Source: a virus. From it: a stretch of 36,778 nucleotides of DNA. Positions 1 through 8,495 of the stretch are shown here, one piece after another. Below the pieces are notes generated by a model, which was not told the DNA's origin, did no database searches, and saw nothing but the letters and a program-made list of their open reading frames with translations. Each line of letters starts with the position of its first letter. Position 1 is the first letter of the stretch. The translations under genes were made by a program, and so were the position numbers. The DNA lies in the IMG/VR virus record IMGVR_UViG_3300030049_000041, positions 1-36,778 of that record, one strand, 5' to 3'.

Positions 1-1433
1 TCTTTAGAAGTTAGCATCTTGGCTAATTTGGCTTCAGCTTTTAAGGACTTAGACAAAGCAATCGTTTGACCAATAGCAATAATTTCATGCTTCGTAAGTT
101 CTGGCATACTTTTTGCCATAAAATTCTCAAAAGCTTCTCTCTTTTCCCAGGTCTGGTAGGCTTCTTTGGCGCGTTTCAAAAGTTCGGCCTTTTTCATCTT
201 CTTGTCAAGACTTTCCTTACTAAGCGCGGCACCACCACTAAGGGTACCGGGTCCAGCCATACCGGATCCAGCGGTCATTGCTTTTTGCATTGATTTAGCA
301 GGTGTACCTATTACTTTTCTACTCGACGTAACGGTCCCACCGCCATGTGTAGACGATGTTCTGGGCGCATGTCCTGGGGTTGCGGCAGTTCCGATTCTCA
401 TATCGATGTTACCGGCGGCTGCATGGGAACGAGTATTGGTTTGAGTTTCTTTTTTAGGTTTTGCACCCAGCAATTCTCCAACCGCACTAGGACGTTTAAT
501 CCAAGTTGTAGTTGTGGTGCCAGTTCTATCATTTCTAGCAGATCTATCCCAAGCTTTTCGTTCCGGAGTCTTGCCTTCATCAACACGGGCTTTTTCTAAA
601 GGTTTGGGTGTTGGTTTAGCAATGGGTCCAAACTTAGGAATGCCTCCAACTTTTTCTTGGGGAGGAGTTCCAGGCTTAACATCAGACTTCGGCGGATATT
701 TGCTACCAGGAACCTGGGATTTTTTCATTTCTTTTTTACCCATTCCAAGTCCTGACATTAGATTGCTCATAGGATTACCAAAAGGGGTAGGATTAGCGGT
801 CCAACCCAGATCAGGTTTTGGTGAGGCCGCAGGAGCGGGCATGTTGCCGTCTTTTTTAAGTTCGGTTTTTACAAGATCGATGGTATGGGTGAATTCGGAT
901 TTAAAGATGGAGTCTTCGGATTTTTGTTTGACTTCAGGGCCGGGAATGAGTTCGGCGACGCACTGTTTATTGGCGGGAGCATTTGTCACGGTTACTTTGC
1001 GAGCAATAGATTTTGTCACTATAATACCCTTTTTGTCGACTTTGCTGCCCTCGATGCTGAATCCAACCATTGGGGGCTCATCAGGATGTTCCGCATCGTC
1101 TATGAATAAGGCAGCGACTTCTTTTGAAGAGTCCTTTTTATCATCAAAAAGACGTCCCATTACATAAAGGAACGGATTTTGGCATTTTTCCCAAAAGCGT
1201 TTGTGATGTTCGTTTTCGCAATCAGCTTCAGAAAAGATCTTTTTGTATTCTAATATTTTTCCAACTAGTTGATTTGGTTGAGTATTTTGATGTTCCCAGG
1301 AAAATGGGCCTTGCAGAAGTGCAGAACAGTCGATACCGGCCAAATCCACAATTTCTCCGGCAGTATCAATTGCAGTGCTAGATCCAACACCATGGATATA
1401 TGTTGGGCCGGTTTTAGGAGTTTCTGTCGCCAT
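1..1433 (-). CDS. Putative prohead (capsid maturation) protease fused to a scaffold-like C-terminal region; partial
   Basis: The frame is open for 477 codons from the ATG at 1433 and runs off the left edge, so the C-terminus is missing. Residues 1 to about 165 look like a phage prohead serine protease. There is a candidate catalytic His at residue 48 (SWEHQN), a candidate nucleophile Ser126 in the motif GFSIEG, and a downstream block VTVTNAPAN (147-155) of the kind seen after the active site in S78-type prohead proteases. The rest is Pro/Lys/Gly-rich and ends in helical, Ala/Lys-rich sequence, as in protease-scaffold fusions. IFKSE (176-180) and MKKAE (near base 203) match the putative cleavage motif found in other proteins here, which suggests self-processing. 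No clear Shine-Dalgarno sequence precedes the ATG. AATCTTTA lies 5 bases upstream. The family assignment rests on motifs read by eye; the exact peptidase clan is uncertain. Confidence 0.62.
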   Translation of the reverse strand, partial: MATETPKTGPTYIHGVGSSTAIDTAGEIVDLAGIDCSALLQGPFSWEHQNTQPNQLVGKILEYKKIFSEADCENEHHKRFWEKCQNPFLYVMGRLFDDKKDSSKEVAALFIDDAEHPDEPPMVGFSIEGSKVDKKGIIVTKSIARKVTVTNAPANKQCVAELIPGPEVKQKSEDSIFKSEFTHTIDLVKTELKKDGNMPAPAASPKPDLGWTANPTPFGNPMSNLMSGLGMGKKEMKKSQVPGSKYPPKSDVKPGTPPQEKVGGIPKFGPIAKPTPKPLEKARVDEGKTPERKAWDRSARNDRTGTTTTTWIKRPSAVGELLGAKPKKETQTNTRSHAAAGNIDMRIGTAATPGHAPRTSSTHGGGTVTSSRKVIGTPAKSMQKAMTAGSGMAGPGTLSGGAALSKESLDKKMKKAELLKRAKEAYQTWEKREAFENFMAKSMPELTKHEIIAIGQTIALSKSLKAEAKLAKMLTSK

Positions 1434-1499
1434 AAGGTAAAGATTGTTTTTAGGGGGTCTGAATCCAAAAAGAGTAGGTAAAACAAGAGGTTGTGGGTG

Positions 1500-2834
1500 C
1501 TATAAATTAATGGACCACTGTTTCTTACCGCAGTCATAAATTCTATATAGACCTAGACTTAAAGCCAATTCTTTTTCGGTCATAGACATATCTCCTTTAG
1601 CACCTTTTTTAATTAACATCTTTTTCTGACAAGATTGTTTGGATATTCTAGACTGATTGCTAAAATAAGAATAGTCGGCAGGTAAATTTTCAGTTAATTC
1701 AAATTCTAACTTTTTGTAAACATTTCCTTCAGACCACCTATTGTCGGACCAGGAAATTAACCTCTTGTATCCCCTTTCTTTCGCATAGCTCACTAAACGA
1801 TTGAAAAGTTTAGAAGGGCCTCCAGCAATAGACACATCGGTCTTAAAAGCCAATCTATTTAAAACTAGCGTGTCGGAATGGCCTTGTCTATGATGTTTGT
1901 TGCCGGTAATTACTGCTTGTAGTTCGTTAAAATAATACAAACCAAACGATATTTCAAATACAGAAGACCCTTGAATATGATTTTGTTCTAAGAATTCTTT
2001 AGCTTCTTTTTTGGGCACTTCTTTAATTTTAGTTTTCCTTCCCATTATTTTGAACTCATTTTTATTGATAACCGACTTAAGAAGGTTCTTTACTTGATCC
2101 TGCCTTTTTAGCCATTCATCTTCAAATATTGTAATCAGTCTTATACCTTTTTCATTGCAAAATTTCATTTTATCATAATGGTAGCTATTTTCTTTATATT
2201 CTTCTGAGTGCCAATATAGGCCACAATATTCAATGGCTAGCTTCAATGATGGTATGTAAATATCTAGTTCCAACGGAGATATTACTTTTCTAGTATCGTA
2301 TACGGTATCAGGATAAAAAGAGTTAATGAAATCAAATATTTCTTTTTGTACATAGCTTTTCTTCTCATTTTTTGGAGCATGTACGCAGATTTCATCTATA
2401 AGACCTCGTCTACAAGCGGTTAGATAGGCACTTCCGCTTTTTTCTTCAAATTTGGTTCTGCTTTTATGTTTTAAAGCTTCTTTGGCCAATTCTTCGTCCG
2501 TCCAATAATGGAGAAGGTTTTTCATATGGGAGCAGATTTCATCTAGCACATCGCTGTACCAAGCTGCGTGGTAAGCTTTTGGATTTTTATCTTTAAATTC
2601 GCTTTTTGAATTGTACTTCAGAGCTTCTTGTTTTAAAATATCCAGGGACCATTTAAAATTAGGATTTCTGTCGCCATTGATGTTAAAGGCTTCCATGTGC
2701 TTACAGATAATGTCCAGTAGGTTTTTGCGCTGAGCCGTATTGTAGGCCGTCTTACTTCCCTTTTGGAAAGCAGATCTTTTTGTGTATTTTATAGCTTCGT
2801 TCTGTAATTTTTCTAAAGTCCAAGTTCTATTCAT
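1500..2834 (-). CDS. VSR-like (EDxHD) homing endonuclease with three N-terminal repeat modules and a GNAT-like C-terminal domain
   Basis: 444 residues. Three repeats of about 45 residues begin at W5, W62 and W111. Each has the pattern of an acidic helix, a K/R-rich turn, AYxxA and a closing [ILV]-[D]-x-[I]-C-x-H segment; they are probably DNA-binding modules. Residues about 165-255 carry the EDxHD/VSR-type nuclease pattern: E189 and D191, E202 in IEYCGLYWH, H209, H219, then IFEDEW (237-241). Residues about 280-390 resemble a GNAT fold, with a GGPSKL turn-helix (338-343) and a motif B-like NVYKKLEFE (371-379). The C-terminal 250 residues are closely similar to those of the gene at 26140-27537. 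It is a free-standing gene between the tail tube gene and the protease gene, with its own promoter. The likely role is gene mobility (homing); the role of the GNAT-like part is unknown. Confidence 0.82.
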   Translation of the reverse strand: MNRTWTLEKLQNEAIKYTKRSAFQKGSKTAYNTAQRKNLLDIICKHMEAFNINGDRNPNFKWSLDILKQEALKYNSKSEFKDKNPKAYHAAWYSDVLDEICSHMKNLLHYWTDEELAKEALKHKSRTKFEEKSGSAYLTACRRGLIDEICVHAPKNEKKSYVQKEIFDFINSFYPDTVYDTRKVISPLELDIYIPSLKLAIEYCGLYWHSEEYKENSYHYDKMKFCNEKGIRLITIFEDEWLKRQDQVKNLLKSVINKNEFKIMGRKTKIKEVPKKEAKEFLEQNHIQGSSVFEISFGLYYFNELQAVITGNKHHRQGHSDTLVLNRLAFKTDVSIAGGPSKLFNRLVSYAKERGYKRLISWSDNRWSEGNVYKKLEFELTENLPADYSYFSNQSRISKQSCQKKMLIKKGAKGDMSMTEKELALSLGLYRIYDCGKKQWSINL

Positions 2835-2840
2835 ATACCC

Positions 2841-2868
2841 ACTATATCATATATAAAAAGGCCGTCAA
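2841..2868 (-). promoter_or_regulatory. Sigma70-like promoter of the VSR-like endonuclease gene
   Basis: Reading the minus strand: TTGACG (2868-2863), 16-base spacer, TATAGT (2846-2841), with TGA directly before the -10 box (extended -10). Only six bases separate the -10 box from the ATG at 2834, so transcription should start at about the start codon. The -35 box lies inside the 3' arm of the terminator stem at 2859-2887. Confidence 0.6.
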
Positions 2869-2887
2869 GTTTTTATTTTGACGGCCT
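2855..2887 (-). terminator. Rho-independent terminator after the tail sheath-tube genes
   Basis: Perfect 10-base-pair stem, AGGCCGTCAA (2859-2868) with TTGACGGCCT (2878-2887), and a 9-base loop. Read on the minus strand it is followed by a run of five T (2859-2855). It sits 33 bases past the stop of the tube-like gene and would end transcripts coming from the sheath and tube genes. Confidence 0.85.
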
Positions 2888-2920
2888 CAAATAATAATTT
2901 AACTATGTAGTGTCAAATAC

Positions 2921-3451
2921 TTATGGCCAACTTGGCGTGCCTTCACCATCTGTCGGATTACCCGAAGAATCAGTGGTCGATTCATCGAAAGCCGCGATTC
3001 CCGTATAAGAAATCGATGTCTTGGTGGTGGCTCGGCTCGAATAGTTCTCATTGTCTGTAGTAGGAACAGCGCCGGTTACGACTAAAATCGTATCGCCAGT
3101 CTGCCTGTCAACAACTTTGATTGTGACAGATGAATAGTTTAAGATCTCAGCAAGTGTGGGGAAATGACCAAGAACCGTAGTTCCAGCTCCGACTACACGG
3201 AATCCGCTACAATTTACAGTAACTTCGTTGTAAGAAGTAATTGCAATTTCGCGGGCCGAATATTGACCGAGGGTATGAATTGCTTCAGTCCCAAGTCCTC
3301 GGCCTCTGCTAACGGTATCAAAGGTCCCAGCCAACACCAGTTGCCCAGATTGATTAGGTAAATAAAGCAAAGCTCTTCCACCAGTTACGGTGTAGCTTTG
3401 ACCTGTTCCACCATTGGTGGGATTTAAATTAGGTAGTTGTGCTCCAGCCAT
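2921..3451 (-). CDS. Putative tail tube protein
   Basis: 176 residues, rich in Thr, Ser, Gly and Val, with predicted beta-strand throughout and no signal peptide. The central part, with SAREIAITSYNEVTVNCSG and later TKTSISYTGIAAFDE, has the alternating pattern of contractile-tail tube proteins. The gene follows directly after the sheath gene, the usual sheath-tube order in myoviruses. The start has a strong ribosome binding site (AAGGAG, 8 bases before the ATG). A strong terminator follows the stop. The assignment rests mainly on position, size and composition; a different small virion protein cannot be excluded. Confidence 0.62.
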   Translation of the reverse strand: MAGAQLPNLNPTNGGTGQSYTVTGGRALLYLPNQSGQLVLAGTFDTVSRGRGLGTEAIHTLGQYSAREIAITSYNEVTVNCSGFRVVGAGTTVLGHFPTLAEILNYSSVTIKVVDRQTGDTILVVTGAVPTTDNENYSSRATTKTSISYTGIAAFDESTTDSSGNPTDGEGTPSWP

Positions 3452-3473
3452 TTTTCATTCTCCTTATACTAAA

Positions 3474-5612
3474 TTAAGCCGATTGTTCCACAGCTGAGAT
3501 ACTGAAGCTGATTGGAATAAAATAAATCGCCGTTGCGAGATAGATGTTCACGGCCACGGTCATTGTAGGTGCGACAATTGTGATCTTCGCATTGTTGAAA
3601 CCAAGTGGGGCACCATTGCTAGGCGCAATCAGTTTAAGCTGCATGTAGCCAGCCATCTTCTGCGTTAAGAAAGCAGAAGCTGATGCTGCGGAAACGTCGG
3701 CCAAACTTTGACCAACAAAAGCATTGGTGAAACTGACTTTCAGATCTTTTGCGATCAAGTTGGCGTCGTACACGGCCTGGATTGAATTCCACACAAAGTT
3801 GGAATCGATTCCGTAGGTTGTTTGATCGCTAACCCATTTAGGTCCACCGATATCGGTATATAGAGGAAGCAAACCAGCAGACAAAGCTTCTGAGGTATCG
3901 CCAGGAGACCCACTATCGTAGTCCGATGGATCGATGATACTGATCAGGTTTGCGTATTTGTTTACAATGGCTTTGTAAAATCCGCCCAACTGCATGCCAG
4001 CAGCGACAACCGAGGCGTACCAAGGTTGGAACTGAGTGATAACACCAAGGCTATTAACCTGTGTTACATTCTGGAAGGTCAAAGAACACAGAGCGCTTGC
4101 AAGGCCTTGAGCGGCGGCTGCTGCAATTGCAAACGTACTGTTCATAGACAAGATACAAATACGGTTTCTGTTAAGGCTCGGATTGCTTTCCTCAATACAA
4201 TGACTCTTAAGCAATGCATTGATAGCGGCAATCGTATAAGTCGAAGCAGGATCCGTCAAACCAGCGATGATATCGGCGCTAGCGTTTTGCGAGAACAATG
4301 GAACGATAATGTCAACGTTTACACCGCCCAGGGTGTCGACGACATTAACGATATCAGCAGCCAGAGTGGCGCCGATGGTTCCGCCAGTCAGATAAGCGGG
4401 GGCGGTCATAGGAGCGGGAAGCCCTGCGGTTGCGATTGGCGTGAAAACCAACTGTTTGCTGGTGGCCATCGCTTGTTCGAACTGATAAAGTCCCATTTTA
4501 ATACGACCGGGTTCGTCTCCAGCGCCAGTTGCGCAAATACCTATTGCAGAAACCGCGTCCAATGCCGAAGTAGGAAGAGAATTAGCGGCAGGAATGACAG
4601 TGGCGGAGTAGCCGATTTGACTTGCAATGAATGTCGCCAAAGCGCCGATTGTGGAATACTGGCTTAAGTTAATGCTCAGATTTCCACCGCTGCCGCCGGT
4701 AACCGTTGTGGTTAAGGTATAGACGCCAGAAACCAAGGCAATAGTGAGAGTAGCTGTGGTTCCAGCATAACCAACAGCAAGAGCTACCGCTGCGTTGGCA
4801 GTTAAGGTTTCGCTGACACCGCGAGAAGCATTGGAATCTTGGAGTTCGATTTCAGGTTCTTCCGAAGAAACGGTCAAACCAGGAGCAAGACCTAAAGCTG
4901 CCAGATCGCCTGGAGTGCTGTCGATAAGCTCGAAGCTCTTACCCCAACCTTTACCCCAAGCAGAAGCGTCTGCAGTGACAGTTAAAGTGATAGAAGTAGC
5001 GTTACCGCTAGCGGTGATACCAGATGGGAGCCCGGTGATGGAAGCAGCGACTTGAGCGCCCGTAGTATAGGGACCGGATCCAACCGTTGCAACCATAGCA
5101 GCGCCACCGTTCAAGCGAACGGTAAAAGTAGCGTTGGGAGTTGCACTGAAAGAAGGAATGGTTCCACCGGTCACAGTGGGAGCGACTTCGGCTTGAACAG
5201 CTAAAGTTTGATATTGGTCTTGATTTCCAAGAACTCCCCAGTTGATATCGGTTAGCGTTCCATAAGAACTAGGAAGTGTCGCATTAGCTTTGGTTCCCGT
5301 GTTGGTCTTAACGACGTAGATTTGGGTAGCGGTACCCGAGATGTTGGCGTCGTTAGAAGGAGCGGTAATGGCCTGGAAAGCGTCGACGATCTGACCGCTG
5401 GTGTAGGTCTGGATGACCTTTTGAAGCTGATCGGGTGTGTAAACGCTGTTTTTAAGCGCGACTTGTTCGTAGCTAGGGCCGCCTGCGGCTTCGCCCATGA
5501 TCAAAAGAATACCGCTGGAAGTTACGCCGATTGGCTGACTTAGTACGGTATAATTAACATAAGTGCCTGGAATGTTTGTCGACACATTTGGAGTGACTAA
5601 TTGCTGATTCAT
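3474..5612 (-). CDS. Tail sheath protein
   Basis: 712 residues. The N-terminus (PGTYVNYTVLSQPIGVTSSG, residues 14-33, then GILLIMGEAAGGP) is the typical start of contractile-tail sheath proteins. The middle (about 145-400) contains Ser/Thr/Gly-rich, Ig-like or variable surface domains. The C-terminal third (about 560-712), with GIDSNFVWNSIQAVYDANLIA and a final beta-rich stretch, matches the conserved sheath core that contacts the tube and neighbouring subunits. The length is within the range of phage sheaths with inserted domains. The ATG at 5612 has AGGGAG ten bases upstream. It shows that the virion has a contractile tail. No match to the K[SA]E motif is present. Confidence 0.9.
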   Translation of the reverse strand: MNQQLVTPNVSTNIPGTYVNYTVLSQPIGVTSSGILLIMGEAAGGPSYEQVALKNSVYTPDQLQKVIQTYTSGQIVDAFQAITAPSNDANISGTATQIYVVKTNTGTKANATLPSSYGTLTDINWGVLGNQDQYQTLAVQAEVAPTVTGGTIPSFSATPNATFTVRLNGGAAMVATVGSGPYTTGAQVAASITGLPSGITASGNATSITLTVTADASAWGKGWGKSFELIDSTPGDLAALGLAPGLTVSSEEPEIELQDSNASRGVSETLTANAAVALAVGYAGTTATLTIALVSGVYTLTTTVTGGSGGNLSINLSQYSTIGALATFIASQIGYSATVIPAANSLPTSALDAVSAIGICATGAGDEPGRIKMGLYQFEQAMATSKQLVFTPIATAGLPAPMTAPAYLTGGTIGATLAADIVNVVDTLGGVNVDIIVPLFSQNASADIIAGLTDPASTYTIAAINALLKSHCIEESNPSLNRNRICILSMNSTFAIAAAAAQGLASALCSLTFQNVTQVNSLGVITQFQPWYASVVAAGMQLGGFYKAIVNKYANLISIIDPSDYDSGSPGDTSEALSAGLLPLYTDIGGPKWVSDQTTYGIDSNFVWNSIQAVYDANLIAKDLKVSFTNAFVGQSLADVSAASASAFLTQKMAGYMQLKLIAPSNGAPLGFNNAKITIVAPTMTVAVNIYLATAIYFIPISFSISAVEQSA

Positions 5613-5627
5613 TTGTATTTCTCCCTA

Positions 5628-5894
5628 TTAAACTTTCTTGATTCCAAAATGTTTTAAACCGGCTTCGAAATTAGCGGGTTCATCGTTCTTAGTGGCAACC
5701 ATATGAAGCCAAAGAATTTCTTCTAGCTTATTGGTCATGCCGTAGGCTTTTTTATTTTGGGCCCAAAAGGCTTTAAAAGCTTCGCGTCTTTGTTTACCGG
5801 ACAAAGTTTTTTCTTGGGGACGAGCTAAAGCAGCTCGAAAAGCCTTCGCTTCTTCTAGAGTCATCTCTGCGGCTTGAGTTTGTTTCTTAGCCAT
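5628..5894 (-). CDS. Small protein of unknown function
   Basis: 88 residues from the ATG at 5894 (MAKKQTQAAEMTLEEAKAFR). A GTG at 5906 would add four residues, but AAAGG at -12 fits the ATG. The protein is helical and charged, with a mid-section rich in K, R and aromatic residues (KRREAFKAFWAQNKKAYG). The start overlaps the end of the HNH endonuclease gene by 8 bases, so translation is probably coupled. Its place between the HNH gene and the sheath suggests a small tail or head accessory protein such as an assembly factor, but no family was recognised. Confidence 0.6.
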   Translation of the reverse strand: MAKKQTQAAEMTLEEAKAFRAALARPQEKTLSGKQRREAFKAFWAQNKKAYGMTNKLEEILWLHMVATKNDEPANFEAGLKHFGIKKV

Positions 5895-6483
5895 AAATTT
5901 TGTCACCTTTCTTAATATTGTCTACGGCCCACAAAGGCTGTAAATTGGTGTAATGACAAGCCTTCAAAAACTGTTCTCTATCTGTTAAATCAAAGCTAGC
6001 CAAGGGGACTTTATGATCCAAATGCCATCCTCTTGGGCTATAGTTAGCCCATGTCATGCCCGGCTGGAGTAGACCTTCTATATAAGATTTAAAAGATTCT
6101 ACAGAACATCCCAAATCATCTACCGCCGAACCTGCCTTGTACCCTCTTTTAATAGCCATATTAAGACGTCCTCTTAAATTAGCTGCCAATTTAAATTGAG
6201 GATCATTTTTTCTTCTAGCCCTGAGTCTAGCATTGGTTTTGGGTTTGATAGTTTCTAAATTCAAAGCACGATAGATCTTTTTTTCTTCTATAATCTCTAC
6301 CCTGTTTTCTTTATAATATCTTCTTTGACCCGCCATAACCTTTTCTTTGTTTTTTTCATTATAATCTAGTAAATAAGCGGCTCTACACTCTTTGCATTGC
6401 CCATTAAGACCGTCTTTGTTTTGGGGAGCTTTCCCAAAACATTCAAGGTCTTTTGTGATTTCGCACTTCGAACAGGTTTTCAT
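5887..6483 (-). CDS. HNH homing endonuclease with N-terminal zinc finger
   Basis: 198 residues. The N-terminal treble-clef-like zinc motif has C4-x2-C7 and C30-x2-C33. A basic helical linker follows (about 40-120). The C-terminal HNH domain is clear: WHLDHKVPLASF (153-164; H154, D156, H157) and HYTNLQPLWAVDNIKKGDK (176-195; N180 and N189 in the N and H/N positions). This zinc-finger plus HNH layout is common in free-standing phage endonucleases. The gene sits in a virion operon two bases after the preceding stop, with no promoter of its own visible, and overlaps the next gene. It probably moves by homing and uses the host operon for expression. Confidence 0.88.
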   Translation of the reverse strand: MKTCSKCEITKDLECFGKAPQNKDGLNGQCKECRAAYLLDYNEKNKEKVMAGQRRYYKENRVEIIEEKKIYRALNLETIKPKTNARLRARRKNDPQFKLAANLRGRLNMAIKRGYKAGSAVDDLGCSVESFKSYIEGLLQPGMTWANYSPRGWHLDHKVPLASFDLTDREQFLKACHYTNLQPLWAVDNIKKGDKIYG

Positions 6484-6485
6484 TA

Positions 6486-7172
6486 TTATATCTTCTTTGT
6501 GTCCGGTTGACTATCCTGGGTCGATCTTGGGGCTGGAGCAGAAGCGGCTGGAGATCCTACGGCGGCGGCGGATTCTTGAGCTTTTTTCTTTGCGTGGCGA
6601 AATTCCATAAATTTCGATAGTTTAGCCGACAAAATCAGCCTTGGAATCGTTGTTGCTTTGTCGGTCTTATCTTCAGGATTAGCCATAGAATGTCCTTCTT
6701 GTCGTTCAGCGCCTGCATTTTCTTTAAAATGTTCTTCGACGTCGTTCTCGACTTTTTCACCAAGCGCAGCGTCTTGCTCTTTATCTGGATTTTCAGCCTT
6801 GCCTAAAGCTTTCTTTTCTTTAGCCAATTCTCCGGCAACCTTGTCTTTAAACTCGTAGTGGGGTTCCATGCCATCGGGCTTATTGTTGCCTTCAGCTTCT
6901 TCTTTTGGATTACCACTTGGAGAAATTTGCTTAGCAACACGAGGGCCGGTAGAATCCTTGGAACCACCTGATTTCACTTCATATTCTTTATAATCGCGTT
7001 CGGTCGCTTTTTGAGCGGTTTCAATTTTGCCATACTTAACGCCGGGCTTAGGGGAATTTTCAGTCTTGTATTCGGATTTAACAAGATCGGAAGTTTCAAG
7101 GACTTGTTTGGCCTTGGCGAGAACGGCTAGAATTGCATCGCGTGCTGAAACTGTTTTATTGTTTTCGGCCAT
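6486..7172 (-). CDS. Charged, probably head-internal protein with a putative cleavable N-terminal segment
   Basis: 228 residues, very rich in Lys, Glu, Ala and Ser, and probably largely disordered. Residues 1-34 form a helical segment ending in LVKSE (30-34). The scaffold-like protein at 23780 has the same motif at exactly the same residues (LAKSE, 30-34). That motif is a candidate prohead protease site. The C-terminus is Ala/Pro-rich. The ATG at 7172 has a good AAGGGG ribosome binding site, and AATCTTTA lies 19 bases upstream, so this gene probably opens a transcription unit running to the sheath and tube genes. No known family was recognised. Confidence 0.65.
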   Translation of the reverse strand: MAENNKTVSARDAILAVLAKAKQVLETSDLVKSEYKTENSPKPGVKYGKIETAQKATERDYKEYEVKSGGSKDSTGPRVAKQISPSGNPKEEAEGNNKPDGMEPHYEFKDKVAGELAKEKKALGKAENPDKEQDAALGEKVENDVEEHFKENAGAERQEGHSMANPEDKTDKATTIPRLILSAKLSKFMEFRHAKKKAQESAAAVGSPAASAPAPRSTQDSQPDTKKI

Positions 7173-7190
7173 AGTTGCCCCTTATACACA

Positions 7191-7198
7191 TAAAGATT
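7191..7198 (-). promoter_or_regulatory. AATCTTTA element upstream of the 7172 gene
   Basis: AATCTTTA on the minus strand, 19 bases before the ATG. It is one of seven exact copies found in short gaps in front of genes in this window (others near 1441, 13400, 20088, 21770, 23101 and 29457). It may be a phage-specific promoter element or an RNA processing site. Confidence 0.4.
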
Positions 7199-7208
7199 GA
7201 TTCCCTAA

Positions 7209-7481
7209 TCATTTTTGAGCCCGTTTTTTCATTTTATGTTCAATAAAATCCTTTAATTTACAGACACTTAGATGTTTTGGCTTATCTTCACTTTTCCCAA
7301 AAAACACGCTTGGCGGCGCAAATGCATCGCGTGGCGCTTTTGGCTTTGGCATTTTCGCAGCCACACCTTGCTTACCAATTTTGGTTATGTCTTTAGGAGC
7401 ACTAGCGGCGGGCGTACCTAAAGTTGTACCCAGAGTCGAGCCCAAAGTAGCACCGAGTTTGGGGGTTTTGGGTAGTTTCAT
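7209..7481 (-). CDS. Small basic protein of unknown function with FGKSE motif
   Basis: 90 residues. The N-terminal third has short Gly/Thr/Leu repeats (LGATLGSTLGTTLGTP), the middle is Lys/Pro-rich, and FGKSE (61-65) matches the putative protease motif. The C-terminal helix ends in KKRAQK. The ATG at 7481 shares bases with the previous stop (TAATG), so translation is coupled to the 344-codon gene upstream. It may be a small internal head protein. No family was recognised. Confidence 0.6.
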   Translation of the reverse strand: MKLPKTPKLGATLGSTLGTTLGTPAASAPKDITKIGKQGVAAKMPKPKAPRDAFAPPSVFFGKSEDKPKHLSVCKLKDFIEHKMKKRAQK

Positions 7482-8494
7482 TACTCTTCGTCTTCCGGAT
7501 TTTCGGTAAAATAGGTCGTATCATTCTGTTGAAGAGGAGGAGTTGTTAGGTTACTAACGATGCGTATGCCGCCGACATAGCCTGAAGGATCGGCTAAAGT
7601 AACAGCGGCAGGATTAATATCTCTAATAAGAACGGATTCGATTTTCTTATGAAGACCACGAATCCAGCTCTGGACTACGCGACCGCTCATGGTAACTTGT
7701 CTACAGTAGATTTCTTCGCCACCGGCATTGCTAAACTCGGGAGTAAAAATGTCGGTACTATTCAGTTTGGTTTCCAAAAAGCCATTGTGTTCAAAAAACT
7801 CACGATATCTGAGAAGTGTGTAAACTACCAAACTATGAAGCCAAAGCAACGTCTGAGGATCATTCGTTGCAATAGTCATGGCCCAGGTTTCTTCGAAGAA
7901 TGAACGTCCCAGACGGGATTGGAAATAACGATATTGAGGAACAACCCCGAGTTGGGACGCGTCTAATTCGATCCCGGCTTGAACCATAATACTTTGACCG
8001 TTAATACTGATTACTGGGTAGCCGTTACCATTTTCAGGATTCAGTACGACCATGCCTGGAGAAACTGGCATGAGATCAATTCCTTCAGGGACCCCGATAG
8101 TTCCTGTGGCGACATCAAAACTTGTGGGAATAAAGGGTGGTACCACATAAGGTATTTTTAAACCAACCTGTGACGGCTGTAAAATGATATTTCTTTCTCC
8201 AACGTCGCCCATGGTGCGATTTTCTTGAAATTCATTACTACTGCCCATCGTTAAGAAGATAGCTGGGAATTTCTCTTTATCTTTGGAGAACTGTAACTGA
8301 ACATTGACATTGTTATTTAAAAAGAATTCTTTGGCAGCAGCGATTTGCTTTTGTCCAAATTTTGTGCGCAAGAACTTGTTTTGAGTGAAATCTTCTAATA
8401 TGTATTCGACAAGCCACAGATTATTCTTAACATCCTGCAGAGATTCTTCAAGTATGGTCTTAAGCAGTGCGTCGGTTTGAAATATTCCACCCAT
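7481..8494 (-). CDS. Putative virion (neck or tail-connector) protein
   Basis: 337 residues from the ATG at 8494. An in-frame codon at 8515 would give seven more residues, but the sequence GGAAGGA five bases before 8494 decides for the shorter start, which also leaves one base after the preceding stop. The protein is mixed alpha/beta without signal or membrane segments: a helical N-terminus, a Val/Pro-rich middle (IPYVVPPFIPTSFD), and an aromatic helical region (TLLWLHSLVVYTLLRYREFF) before a beta-rich C-terminus. Its place between a tail-completion-like gene and the tail cluster suggests a neck, terminator or baseplate-associated protein. The family is not recognised. Confidence 0.65.
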   Translation of the reverse strand: MGGIFQTDALLKTILEESLQDVKNNLWLVEYILEDFTQNKFLRTKFGQKQIAAAKEFFLNNNVNVQLQFSKDKEKFPAIFLTMGSSNEFQENRTMGDVGERNIILQPSQVGLKIPYVVPPFIPTSFDVATGTIGVPEGIDLMPVSPGMVVLNPENGNGYPVISINGQSIMVQAGIELDASQLGVVPQYRYFQSRLGRSFFEETWAMTIATNDPQTLLWLHSLVVYTLLRYREFFEHNGFLETKLNSTDIFTPEFSNAGGEEIYCRQVTMSGRVVQSWIRGLHKKIESVLIRDINPAAVTLADPSGYVGGIRIVSNLTTPPLQQNDTTYFTENPEDEE

Positions 8495-8495
8495 A

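Noticed and set aside
514-1167. Plus-strand open frame of 217 codons
   Set aside because: It is antisense to the protease-like gene, has low-complexity composition and no ribosome binding site; the minus-strand reading has clear motifs.
1500-1502. Amber (TAG) recoding in this phage
   Set aside because: TAA, TAG and TGA all end genes at sensible places (for example TAG at 30585 and 36053), so the standard code fits.
2869-2877. Inverted repeats at endonuclease borders as transposon ends
   Set aside because: The inverted repeats near 2859-2887 and 26061-26090 are terminators with T runs, their sequences differ, and no transposase is present.
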